Shown: positions 25,729 through 39,500 of the stretch, in pieces
How the letters are laid out: each line of letters begins with the position of its first letter
Numbering within the stretch: the stretch's first letter is position 1
NCBI GenBank assembly: GCA_030142905.1
Contig: JASJOG010000007.1
Span: 3,243,501-3,307,500 of the forward strand
Direction of reading: 5' to 3'
Length of the DNA: 64,000 nucleotides
From: Heliopora coerulea
Lineage: Eukaryota > Cnidaria > Anthozoa > Scleralcyonacea > Helioporidae
Position numbers and translations under genes: made by a program
The notes under the pieces: model-generated
What the model was told of the DNA's origin: nothing
The model's input: the letters and a program-made list of their open reading frames with translations, nothing else
The model's database searches: none

Positions 25729-27400
25729 ACGCGTTACGATCATCTTCGTGTACAGAGTTAGGCGAGAATTGAAGAGAGAATACAATTACAATGCTGTATA
25801 GCTCAAGTAATTGCAAAGACCTGGCACTCGCTACACTACGACAGTCAGTTGGGTGGACTGAGGTCCATTATAACTGGATAGCTGCCTGATAATAACATAA
25901 GCCAAAAATGGCAGGCATTGTCGGATTTCAAATTGCGTGAAAAACTAGCACTACGCGACTGAAGTAAAAGTTTGTGGCGTTAAATTTGATACAAAGGGGA
26001 ATTCTTTGGGATACTCCAAGACACGAATGCGCGGAAAAAGACAGGTATTGCGTTCTTTTGGAATCTATTCCGGTTTAGGAATAGTATTCACGATACGACT
26101 GTTCGTTATGGGGTGTGTAATGTTGTCTCAAAAGGTACCATTCGTGCTTTCGATTTGCTAACTAATGTAGTAATAGGTCTGGAACACTCTATTGAGTTAA
26201 TGGGATTCATCACAACGATAATCGTATTGCGTAAGTGGGCTCTTGGGATAGTAGAATAGCCGGAATATGGAAGGGTTTTTAATGGGTTTTTTGGTGATTT
26301 AGCATGCTCAATGCTCGCCAACCGGCAATATTTCAAGATAATAATGGATCCTACATCAACATATCTGGGTTCTGTCGACGTTCATTCGACAAGAATTATC
26401 ACATCTTCACACACACACACAAAAAAGTCCAAACTATAGGTGGCTTGTACGCGACGACATAAAGGCCATGTTGCTGGTATTCGCTTCAAAAAAATAACTA
26501 ATGACAAAAATAACCATGTCGTGTGTTTATGTGATAAAAACACGCTTACTTTCACCTTCAAATTTTTTGCTAGTTAAAAAACATTGTCTACCTTTCTTCG
26601 TCAATTAGCTTATCGAGGGTCTCGTTTTTGAAGTTGTATAAAAACAACTCGCAGTACGTGCTTTATCGTATCTAGAACACTTGGCTGTCGCCTCTTGTTT
26701 TAATCCCGATAAAGCACTCCTGGTCGTCTTATTAATACTGCAAAAAAGGGTCGCAAGTGGCTTTTAAGAATGGTACAAAAAAATTGGAAACCAGCACATT
26801 TCCGAAGTTAAACTAGAATATCTGAAGTAAGGAACACACAGAACGCTAAAAACATGAAGTAAATCCATTATCAAACTCGTACGATATTTAATTTCTGTTT
26901 CAACATTAGTGAATTCGTGAAGATGAATCCCCATAACCCATGCACAAGCGCGTTAACCTCTAACAAATTAACTTGCTTTAATCCGTAGATTTCTCGAAAA
27001 ATTAGTCGAAACATGATTTGAACTTTCTAAGCGCATCTTTGGGGAGAATTATTTCCCCAACAGCAGGACCCTAACTAACTGTACAAAACCTTTCTACCCT
27101 ATTTCCAAGAGGTTCAAAGCCTGCATTACTCATTAATTCCCTGAATAAAAGATAAATTTACATTCTAATAATCTAGGTTTAATTGCAGGGATCAACTCGT
27201 CTGTGGCCTTTCATTCCCAACGTAGTTCGAACGCTCATTAAGCTGCCGAGATAATTCTGATTTCTGTGGATTCCAGTTTATCCAATCTTATAGTAAGCCT
27301 CGTCTGATAAGCCATTCACTCACCCACCGTAGGACACTCATGAACAGTTTGATCACTTCATTCTTTTAATCAATTCTTTTAAGTCGGGCAGCTGACTGAA
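25729..27400. other. Convergent intergenic region between DDX49 and the RGS gene
   Basis: It must hold the 3' untranslated regions of both convergent genes. It also holds a short CA repeat (about 26409-26422) and one copy of a dispersed repeat (26470-26745). No gene is seen. Confidence 0.5.
26470..26745. repeat. Dispersed repeat, copy 1
   Basis: The ordered words CGTGTGTTTATGTGATAAAA, CTCGCAGTACGTGCTTTATC, ACACT, CGCCTC and GATAAAGCACTCCTG recur in the same order near 50350-50600. A shorter relative lies at 55650-55735. Confidence 0.65.
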
Positions 27401-27508
27401 TCATTTTTTCCGAGGTTTACTGGTAGAGTCTTTGAGTAACTGTTTGTACTTCTCTGAACGAATAAACCGTGGATAACTATCTGTCTTCATTAGCTGAAAA
27501 ATATGTTC
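27401..27508 (-). CDS. RGS gene exon 7, C-terminus
   Basis: Acceptor CCATATAG. It encodes EHIFQLMKTDSYPRFIRSEK, then a short basic tail KPRKK and TGA. It completes the RGS box. Confidence 0.94.
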   Translation of the reverse strand, partial: EHIFQLMKTDSYPRFIRSEKYKQLLKDSTSKPRKK

Positions 27509-30500
27509 CTATATGGAACGAATTGTGAACGTTACGGTAAGTATTTAAATCCTACTGAGTAAAGAATACTTATGGTATTAATACCATAAGCCCTTGGCCA
27601 AAAAGATCCCCAAGGGCCACAACGATTGTCTGTTGTATAGATCTAAACTCATAAGGTGCAGCACTTAGGAAGAATGTAAAACCCAGGGTTAAAGATCTTT
27701 TGCGTGGATGACATCATAACCACGACAAATATACAAAAGTAAGGTTAGAGTGGACCTTCAGGGCACATTTAAGGTGAAGACTCAACGCCTCATAGCTTTC
27801 CCTGTGTAAGTTCGAATATACCAAGCCTATATATCATTGAAAAGCTTATATAACCAGCTTGAATACAATAAATTGTTTTAGTTTGCTTGAACGAAAATAA
27901 AAAAAAAAAACAAACTTTGTTTCTGAAACTTTTGTTCTGTATTGAATGGTGAACAAGGATTTGTCGAAATCGGCTGAAACTTTGCTGCCTGATAAATAAA
28001 CATACTGGTGACCAAAACGTGTCACAGATTTTTTTAATTTTCACTGTTCTTTTAATGTAGAGTCTTCAGCGTAGGCCTACAATGACTGGGGAAGTAGTAC
28101 AGTATAAATAACTGAAATAATCTGATAACACGAAAATATTTTACAACAAACTAGTGGCCAGTTATAAGAGCGTTTTGAAGATATCGGGGGGGTTTCAAGT
28201 AGACTTAGCAGCAGGAGTTGGAATCCGCAGATTAAGAGTTGGTGGTTTATCGAGGGCTAGAGGCTGGAGCACGTTAGTGGTGAGGGATCTCATCAGGAAG
28301 CATGTTCCCACAGAAAAATCTGAAATCTAACAGTGTGACTTAACTTCAGAAAAGAACCAAAATAATACTTGACTTGCGTTTGAGCTTCTGCGGCCAAAAT
28401 AGGCGTCGGAATTACTGTTAACAAACGTCGCTTGCAACGCCTTGTTTTGAAATCCCTTGATATATAAGGTTTGATTTGCCCAAGTAATAGACGAGACGAT
28501 GAGATGTATTGCCCAAAATGTACCCTTAATATTCGCCTTAGTTTCCATCAGCGGGGGTTTTTCGCCTTAAGTGTGTATTTTGTATATCAATTATGGTCTT
28601 ACATTTAAAGGTAAAGCAAATTTTAACACTGAAATCACATTCCCAATATTTTTGTTGATCTTGAGGGGAAAAATCACTTGATGAGATGACCTTAAAGGAC
28701 GTTCGCTTCTCACTTCGTCTTCCTAAAAGCCCACCACAGTCCATGTTGAAGAAATACTCGAAAAAAAAGAATGATTCGACTGCGCGAATATCACTTTATC
28801 GCCAATTTTAGATAGTGGTAAAGTTGCCAACGTCGAATTAGGAATGCACTATTTCGATGTCACAATTGACAGGAATGCCTCGTTAAACTTGGGCATGAAA
28901 TAACAGTAATAAAAAAATCTGCTCACGAGGGTAAGTAAATAGCACTTTCTTCTCACCTGTGCTTCGTCGAATATGTTGTAGGATGGATTGGTCAGGTTTA
29001 TTTTAACGCTGTTGAATATTTTGGAGTCGACATTTATGGCAGATGTAGAATCGTCGTCTAAAAATTCCCTGCAGGGAAAAAACAAGTGAAGATGCTATTT
29101 CAGCCTGAAGACTAAAATTATGTAATGTCCTCGATGTGGACTATTCTTAATTTAGTAATTGGCTAAATTGTTGTAATAGATATTGGACGGTCAATCTTTC
29201 ACTACCTAAATATTTCCGTAACTAGTTTGGGGACATTAACCCGCTGCGTTCGTTTCAATTCTTGGCACGCCAACCAAAATCTATAATAGAAAGAAAAAAT
29301 GATGTCAAACACTGTTTCAGAGAAACAAATTCGCCCGAATACACTAACATTCCAAAATAACTTAATAGGTTCGAAATTTTCACTAATCCGAAACAATTCT
29401 TTCTGTCTTGCTTACTAGTGTTTCGGTTATAATCGCCCGGTTGTAAACACCCCTTTTAAGTTTTCTCAAAATCCGTCACCTAGTTATTTAAAACTGGGCT
29501 CATAAGCGGGATGGTGAAAGTTCGTGACAATAAAGTACATCAGATAGTATATCACGCATATCTAAAAATTTCAGTGTTTAAATCGAAAACAGTTTTATGC
29601 AGAACTAAAACATTTAACTGTTGATTTGAAGCGTTTTCACGAATAAAATGCCGATTTATTTGAAATTACATAGTTTTAAATCAAAATTTCACAAGTAAAA
29701 CACATATTTATAAAATAACGTTTCGAAAATGCACATGGTGATTGGCTAAAGGCTGTGTTTCTATGACTCGAAAAACTCACGTCATCATGAACGGTAAGGA
29801 GCATTTACGCTTTGATGTCAATAAAAAGGAGTCCTTGTTCTATATTTTTCAAGTCATTTCATAAAGGAAATTGATGACATTCTTACTGTGTTTCCAACCA
29901 AGTTATTAGAACACGAGCGAAATTTTGGCAAAAGATGAAAAGATGGGAAGGCTCGCCCTTCGAGTTCACGTTCCCAATGCCATTTTTCATTCTGCTAAAC
30001 TTCTAATTGAGTTTTTATAACTCGAGAGAAACAGGAAAAATTTTATTTGATCTCAAACGCATTCACAATTCATGTGCAAAACATGAATTTTTATATCTGA
30101 TCTTAATTAGCATAAATTTCGACAACATTCAGCCTGATTTTCGCTTTATATACCGACTTGTTTGAGATGTAATATCTTTCACTCAAAATATCTCTTCGTA
30201 ACTGAACAAGCTTCTGGGCGTGTGGGTGTTTGACGTGACACTCGTGTATAATTGATGTATTACTAAATCGAAACTCGCTCTGTACACATGGCGCGTATGA
30301 CTTATCGAACTCATTTATTTATAAGATGGAAACAAAGATTTGAATATGTGATCTTTACTAGACTAGCACTTTGTCAACTTTTAGTCTGATTTTCTTCTAA
30401 AATACGAGTTGTTTGAGAAGCTAGATTAAACTCTTGATGGACTTCTTCATGCTCTATCCTAACTCTAGGAAATTTATCAATTAAACTCTTCGTCTCGTTA

Positions 30501-33500
30501 GATCAACACACTTCTCAATGTTGAATACTGGATGCAACAATTATTCCTTTTGTTTGAACTATTCTCTCATAAATTAATGTAACAATTTATTTTCCAACTT
30601 AAATGCTTTCATTTCACGAGTGAAATGACTCATTTCGCGTGCTGAATAGTTGATCCAACCGTGAAGTGACTGGAGACATTTTCGCGAGATGAAACATTTC
30701 AGCGAGATGAAACATTTCAGCGAAATGTTCTTTCTGCTCACTCACCACTTCATCACATCAGCAAAGAAAGAGCTCCAATATGACGTCAGGTAGTTGTTCT
30801 GAACACAAGAAACGAAACTGAAAAACCAACCAAAGCAACCCTACCTTAAATTTTCGGCACTAAATTCTTTCTCCAAGAACGCTAAGAACATTTGAATGCC
30901 CACGTGGTCGGTCAGAAGGTCCAAAAACGAATGCGACCAACGTTGAATTCGATGCGGTGTAAGCTTCTCCCTAAAGGCAAAACATTAAGCAAAAGTGAAT
31001 TTATAAGACAGTTACAGACATAAGTAATTCAAGTAAAAAAAAAGCGAGACAGTGATGGAGAAGGCAGCCGAAGAAAAAGATAGTTTGATAAAGCTTTATT
31101 TAAATAAGGTATTACATTTACTAATGTACCATTTCAGTCCACAAGTGAAATGACTCATTGCCGTACAAAGCAAAACTGTATAAAATAACTATTTAAGTCC
31201 TGTAAATGAATTAATTACAATAAATATTGATAAACAGACGTATGAAAATGAGCAGTTTATCAAGCTGAAGATTGTTGAGCCAAAGGTGAGACAGACGAAC
31301 GAAGGACGAGGAAGGAAAAAAAAGAACGAGAGTGTGAGAGAGGGGGAGGCGAGAAAGGAAGGGAGAGGGAGAAAGGACAGGAGCCTGAGGGGATGGGAGG
31401 GTTGGACAGGAAGGAAGAGAGGAACAGAGAGGAAAGAACGAAGGGAAAGCAAGAGAAAGATAGAGGTATGCAAAGAATGAGAGAAAGAGAGGAAGTGAGG
31501 GAAAAGAAAGGAGGGGGGGAGGAGGCGTGCTAAGAGAGAAGGACTTAAACATTTTTGTACGCAAAACTGCCAGGATTACAACTAGGATCTTCGCAGCGCG
31601 TAAAGACCTAGAATGGAAATCCAATTAATTATTTTACTTCCATGGCTAACCATATTACAAACACCACACTTGAAGATTACTTGAGAACTGAACTGAGTTC
31701 AATTCCTAAAGCAGATTATTTCATACTAAGCAACAAACTTTTTAATGGAAAGAGCATTTTGAAAGTTTTTTTTAGCATCGAAATATCCGCAGTTACCCAA
31801 CCAAGAATCGCAAAAAGACTTTTCCGGATTTAATTCTTTTCCATACTGTAAGATCATCTGGAGGTAGTCGGACTACAATAGAGAAAGACCTGCCTGGACA
31901 TAAAAGTGTTAAGGAGAAAGTTTATTAAAATTCGCCACACGTCGCTCCTCTGTAACACTTCAAAGTCTGCCTTCAGGATACAACATCGAGAAAGACCTTC
32001 AACACTCGGAAGACGTGTACGTCTTGCAGAAAACCGCCGAAAAATCAACCTTTTTTTACTCCGCTTGTTTTAGATCAATTCTTCTCTTTCTATTTTCGAA
32101 TTGAAAGCGGACTATTAGTGGCACACTTTGAAGAATTAAAAGTATGAAAGTTCACTGGGGCCAAGTGAACTGACCCTTCGTGTACCAGTCTGCATTCTTA
32201 GGCTGGATATAGCTGAATGAACAGGAAACTACCGAAGTGTTGTATTTAGACAAAGACGATGTTAGAAGTAAAATAGTTTAGAAGTCAATGACGACAATAA
32301 TAATAATGCGCATATTGAGCGGTGTCAGGGGCACGGTGAGTAAGGGAATGAACGCAATATCCGCAACGAGATTCTTCCATGAAACCAATTCCCTGAATCT
32401 GAGACCCGTTCCAACGTTTATGCTAATGCCGAATCGAACTCGTGTGAAGCTAAAGATAATTCAGTAGCTAATCCAACTCATTATCTTTCGTTTCGCATTA
32501 GTTACACACGGCAGCTGCACGGCATTTAAAGCTGCTCTCTTGGACTGTTCGAGCCAGGCTTCCCCGGTAATTTAGGCTGTCTCGTTTCATCAAAATCTCA
32601 CCTTGGCTTTAAAATAAACTCAACATTAAATCTTAACAAGGATTGGTTTAGTTTGGCAGCATAAAAAGCTCAAAGTTAATCTATATTATATCTTTGGTGG
32701 CTGCAGGCAGATTCTTGCGGCACAAGTCAGTCCGGTTAGGCGGCTTTGCACGACTCAAACACGGCCTGGCTAAAAAAGGGAGTTCAGACTGGCTGCCAAG
32801 ACAACATTAAACAACGAAGCAACCGATCTTCACAAAAATCGAAAGGAAGCCACGCATCACTGACATTCTAATGAATTCTGTGTTCTTTTTCTCTCCCTAA
32901 AGCGTTTTTCAGCAATGGTAGTTAGCAACTAAGCGACATTCGTAAACAAAACAACACACCAGAGGTTTTCCACGCTTCTTGTGCTAGTATCATCATTAAA
33001 ACGCGGTAATCCTCTCTAAAACGTTGTGCACGTTTATAGAACCAAGATAGTACAGAGAATATTCCAGGAATATTAAGCATTTACACGCGAATCACATGGA
33101 AATTCGTCTGTATATATAAAGAGAAAGTACATTTTCGAGAACCTGAATCATTTATATATAAATACACATTAAGAAGTCCTAAAATCTATGATTCCGTCTT
33201 TTGAAAATTTACTCATACTTCATACATAGACGGTACAGAGAATAGTTTGGAGACAGGAAAAAAACTATTTTCTCGATTTTCAAAGATAACTGCCTTTGTG
33301 AAAGCCCATTTAAAACTATTTCGATTGCGTTAACGTCTGCCCAGTGTCTGCGCAATGGAATGTTTGGAATGGTTTAACCCTTTTCAGGTCCACACCCGAC
33401 TTTGGTGTTTTCCTCTGCCTAACGCCTGACGATTTCTACTCGTCGAGGGGACACCTCTTGGACAGGAACGGGTTAAACAAGCCATTCAGACTGTTGAAAC

Positions 33501-36500
33501 GCGCTGGAAGACATGGGCATTTCACTTTGTTTGAACTCGGCTTCGAGATCGCTCCAAACACTTTCTTTGTTCTTGAAAACCACTAACACTTAACCATTTA
33601 GCAACAAGGACTGACATGATTACAGATATTCGCCAAGCTGGCGTTTCAGAAAAACGATTTCTGGGCCCCTGACGGGGATCAAAAGCGAAACCATCCGAAG
33701 GTCAGTGAGATATCCTGAAGGTTACGATTGCCGTAGAGCAGGGACTAAGAAATCGATTCTCCAAAACAAGACCTTCACCGAGGTCTGCGATCCTCCTTCA
33801 TCCATTCACCAAAACGTCCTACCAGAAGTAATAAACTAAGTTGATAAGCCACAGCTGAAGTTACAGGTTCATTAGAATAATCCATGAATTTCTGATAACC
33901 GGCGAGACGTTAACAATCAAGGCAGCCAAACACAGATATTGAGCGAAGTTTACAAAACTGCGGTATTTTACGATTAGTCAACCGCTAATCACCAAACCTC
34001 AAAGTCGGGATTTTGTCAGCGGAGGGTATATGGTGAGGGTCATACGTTGTCTATTTAGTAAACTCCTGCGGTTATTAGCAAGTTTTTGTAAATAACTGTC
34101 GTCAGAATTACGTTTGTGAAACCCGTAGCTTTCAGTCTGCTGGTAAGATCTTCTCTTTATGGACCTACAAGTGCTCAGATGGCGTTCGAAATTTGCTTGT
34201 ATTCTGCGAATAAGTAATCCGAATTCGCAATAAGACGCTCTAATCATTGAACTAGAAGGATTAAGATGGTGAGTGAGGATAATATGTACTACATCGACAT
34301 CTGTTAACGACTAATGATACGTTCTAACCCTTCAACTACAAGGAGTTGAACTGGGTGAGTGCGTTGCAAATGAGAACTTCACGGCTCATGGTCAATACAC
34401 ATTTTCCGTCAGTTCTAGTTATGTATCTTACGATGGTAATCAGTTATATGTCTTGAGGTCAAAGTGTCATGATAAGATAGCTGACAACTGTTTTCGAACC
34501 TAATGGTAAACGAAAGTACGTAAAACATGGGACAGAGTTTCGGAGACCTGTGATACAATTGGTCTTCCCTACAAAATGGAGAAACTGTAGTCTATCTGCT
34601 AGCTTACTTTATGAGGTGCCGACGAACTGTTGATTGCCAACGGTGCTTCATTCTCTCCACAGGAGTCGGAGCCAGCGAGTGGTTGCCTGCCTGTCTACTG
34701 CTTTCAACGGGTTGAACTCAAATTATGAAAGAATACTTGATTCGAAGTATTTATGCAAACAGATAAACAACGTTCTTGGCTAAAGTAATCTAAACATATG
34801 AGTGATGGAAACAGCTGTGTGACCAAGGACCAATGACGACATCTGATTCACAAGACTATAAAGTGTATTTCCCGGAAGTAAGCTTGAATTGTTGTCGACG
34901 CCTCAAACGCTGGGTGCGGGTCGCGACCCTTGGGTGCGGAAGGATCTTTTGTGCAACACCTACTGCAGTGCCAACAAATTTCTTTGTAATGTGGAATAGC
35001 TACTATCATAGCTGACAATGCACTTCGAAATCTATCTCAGCTGCCGATTGTGTTCAACCTTTGCATTGACGTGGGTGAGGTCCACCAGAAACCAGCTTTA
35101 GAATCGCATTGTTTCTGACCGACCTATGTCCAATCTTTAATTTTATTCGATCACTCAAACACAACTAGCTTCCCCTTAATTGCGATCAGAAATCGACTAC
35201 GATGTCCAAAGTCGACATGCCTGAAAGACGAACGCTACTATATCAACGAAACTACGAAAACGATCTGTTATACATGTTTACAAATTACATACGAGGAGAA
35301 AGCGTGGGGTTTATTCACACTGCTCTTCGCGTGAATATTGAATAATCTTGTTAAGTCTTTCCATGGTAAATTACAATACTGGAGCCCACTTCTTAAAAGG
35401 ACCATTGAAAACTTGATGTAATTTTGGCCAAATAATGAACGTGAAATTTGCGCGTTGCGTAGGCAGTGTGTGTTGCAGAAAGCGAAATAACAAGAAAATG
35501 AAATAATTATAAAATTAAACGAGGTAAGTTTCAAGAATTTCTTCCTTTCATTGTCCACTTCGACGAAGGGCTTTGGCTTTAATTTGCATTTACGTTAAAA
35601 CATATATTAAGGCAATTGAACCTTCCGGTGTCACATCAGCAATAACTAAGAAAAAGATTTTAACTTCAAGAAACTGATACTGACAATAAAAGAGAGTATA
35701 TCAGTAAAATTTTAAAAAAGTGATACAAGAAGTTAACTAGGGAGGCATAAGATTTTAAAACTTCTCAAAACCTATCTAATGAGCCTGAGCTACTTCAGCT
35801 AGTCAAAGATTCCACTCTCGAATTCTTGTTGGAAAACAAAATGCTTAAATGAATTTGCTTTATAAGATGTGGCATTTTTACACTTTAAATCTTCCCTGTC
35901 ATGGGTACATTTCTTGCCATTCGTTATCAAGTATGTGTCAGTGTTTAGGTGTTCTATATTGATTCAGTTTGTGTGTAATAGCCAGTCGGAGGCATAGTCT
36001 TCTCTCAAGAGTTTTCCAATTATTTCCATATTCGAATTTTGGCCGTTTGACAGCAGTACATGCTATTTCTATTTTAATTTTCTTATTTCGACTGTACATA
36101 TCTTTTATCAAGTTAGGAACAGAATTTACGCTTCCATGCATACCGTTGTCGCAAAAAACAAATAATACAACAATCAAACTAGTGCGAGAACAAAGAAAAA
36201 AAAAGATAAAAATCATGGTTAAAACAGTTAGACTCAAAAAAATTGAACAAAACGAGATCACGAAGTATGTGTTGTCCTCTTGTTCATTTCCTGCATGTCT
36301 ATTCTTGTTCATGGTTAGTATTGTCATTAACCTGGCCGGTAATTGTGTATACGCTTTTCCAATATGACATTTATGAGTTTGTTGCCAAGTCAGGTTTGCA
36401 GTTCCTTTAGAGAAGGTCGAACGTCTATACCAAATCATATTTTATGCTATGATTCACCAACGTTATCCGTGACATCTATGAACCCAACCCTAGCTCCTTG

Positions 36501-39500
36501 TTCCCAACAATTTCGCCACTTTTTTTGCCGAAAGTTTCTGGTATGGGTAATTGCGAGTAAAAAAAATTTTGTGAGTACGATTAAAAGAAACCTCCGAAGA
36601 ACATCTTGTAAAGCTGTAATCTCGATATTCGACAGATAAAAGCAATACAACAATTATCATCTTTGTCTGGTTTTTACATTTCTAGTATCGACGTTTGCAA
36701 GAGGTTGCTATTCGGACTACGTTCCTTGCTTTATTTCTTAAACTGCAGTAGAATTGCCCACTGGTAATGGTCTTCGGTTGAAGCGTGGTTAGCTATATGC
36801 TTGAATAAACACACAAGCAAATCTGAGTTGGTTAAGCAATACATGAATGCTAAACAATCAGTAAATAACTAAGACAAACAACTGCATGAACGGTGAAATT
36901 CAAAACGGACGTTTCACGCGAAGCCTTTCATCATACTGAAAAACCATTTCACATTTATAAAGCATTGAACAAACCCGGCCATAATTAAACATGAAAAACT
37001 GAACAGCTGGTTAGAAACTCCTAATTTGACAAATCATCTTTTGAAAACAAAGTTGTTGTGATTAACTTGCTGAAGAGACCACTAAGAATCACCCAACTCA
37101 AATCGAATCATTTGGACACCTTTCAAGTGGCTTTATTGCGTCCAAGCCACGAGAAGCCTCTGTCTCGTTGCCGAAGAATCGATTCGCTGAGCAGGGTGAA
37201 AAATACATCAAATCCACAGAAAGCAATGAAACAGATGAAAATTTCTCCATTTTGAAGAAAAATTACTGTTACGATCACAGCTTTGTGCGGGGAATACTGT
37301 ATAACCATGGATACGAAAGTAACGGTCACCAAGCAATATTTTAAGATTATTAGAGAATTCTTCTCAATTTTATAATTAAACTCGTTATAGATAAAGAACA
37401 ACTAACGGACAACCTTGAATTATCAGGTTTCGAAGGAAGGTAATGTAAATTGGGCTTTCAATTTAGTTACTCACATCCGTATATGTATTTACATATATGA
37501 AGAAATGGCCGACAAAATTGTCGGGCGCCAGCTGATCTTGACACTAATGACCTCGTAGACAGTTACCAAATCAACAAGAAAGGACCTAAGTTCTTCAAAG
37601 AACTCGATGTTACAGAAGAGAGGAACTATATGGGAGTTTGGCCAAAGAGTCAAAAACTACTGAAGTAACTTTCCCCGGAATTCTCTTCATCGATATTTTG
37701 GAGCGAGTGTCTTCTTTCCTTGGGTTAGTCCTGATGAGGCAATAAGACCTCATGCATACATTGGCGACACAAAGATGTGCTCTGAAACAAAGACATGAAA
37801 GGAACTTACACCTCCGTCCTGACTTCCTGTTAGTCTTTCGGTGCAGCACATTACATCTTGTTTACATGTCTTCACTTTAGAACGAGAGTATCTTTAATTC
37901 ATTCATAGATAACCCTATCATCATATCTAAACTGTTCTCCCTACAGGTCCAGAATGGCTCATTCCTTAAAGGTATGGTGTCACTACAGTGTTAAACCGGA
38001 GTACCCGGAGAAAACGTGGTAGCATCAGACGTGGTAGCCCATACTAAATTAGGCGGCTGTGTATATCAAAGGAGCTGTAAGATCCCTTTTTCAAGTGGGG
38101 TCTGGGGCATATCCTCTAAATAAGTTTGAAATCTAGACGCGCGGAAAAGCGATTTCCAACATTCTGGGCATCACATTTAGTTAAAGTCAATGATCAATAT
38201 TTATTAATAAAAGCAACAGATATGGAAAAGTAGCCGCTGACTCGGTGACTCATAGCAGCCGGAGCTCCGGCGGTAGCCGGCTTCTGATGAAACCGCTGTT
38301 CTCAAGCACATGACGTGTTCACTGGATTTCCAAGTCGCTAATCTCTCTGGATTTCCCTAATGATCTCAAGTCAACATTTATGGTCGAATCATGCCAGGTA
38401 GTTATGGAAGAGAGCGACCGGGGATCAAACCTGCGACTTCACAACATTTGCCTCTTTCCGCTTTTTACCTGAGATCACTGCCTCATGTTCATTACGATTT
38501 ACACTGTAAGATTTCTCAGCCTTGTTTGCTCACACCGAATGAAATTCGAAGTGAGTTTCTTTCATTCCGAAGAAATCATCATACGAGTATGTCGTTTTGT
38601 GCGGCTATACGACAATTTTTGTAACCAAAAAGCAACGAAACAGTCAGATAATCGTTGATATATCACTCCCTTTTGAGATTTAGCTGGTTGAGTCTGTACA
38701 ACCCAATAAATTCCACTTTTCTGAACGCTACAAACAACTGAAAACCTCGAACAACGTGTTGTTTATTAAGGAAAACCCGCGCCTGCCCCAAGCTCTTTGC
38801 CCTCTTTGCAACATGGCACCGATATAAAAGACTGAACGGGCTTTTGAATCGGGTAAAGGAGCTAATGGCTTTTTACCGGGAAGCGAGTTACTCGGCTCGC
38901 TCAAGATCCCAGCTCATATTGCCGAGTTCTCGGCAAGGGCCAAGCGAGTTACCCGCCTGTGTCATACAAACGCAAAGCCGGTGAAAACAGTAACTTCTTT
39001 TACCTTCCGATATCTCGTTTATAAGGAGCCCTTCGGCTTGCCGAGTAAGTCGCCCGGGCCATGCGGGGGATGACTTGAATCACTGCCGTACAGACAAATA
39101 AGATTAACTTTGGGATTTCCCTGAAGCCTCGCTAAGCTCATTATCCTCTGCAAGTTAATTTTGAGTGCTATTTACAGGCATGGTAAGATCTTGATCAAAC
39201 TATTCAATCCTTGCTGATCGGGCAAGCCATTGGTATTATCCTCCCACTGGCTGTTCTTCGCTAGTCTTCGGAAGCTTGTCCTTCTGAGAGATCAGTGTCA
39301 CCGCTTCCAACTCTTGCACAACAGTGTGTGCAAGACTAATTCTTGTAGCCCCATGTGATACAATCCGATTAGTACAAGACTACAAGTTCCGCCGTTTGGT
39401 CAGTCACCCCCCCTAACAGAAGAGGATTAACGAATCAGGAAGGAAGATGTTCTATTACGGTGGAAACTAAAGGTTGCGACGAGGTTTCAAACAGTTCAGC

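Noticed and set aside
31189..31624. Leu/Ser/Pro-rich minus frames and an Arg/Glu/Lys-rich plus frame
   Set aside because: All are translations of the polypurine tract.
33344..33586. 80-residue plus-strand frame
   Set aside because: It lies largely in a dispersed GGGTTAA-bounded repeat and has no ATG at the stated start.
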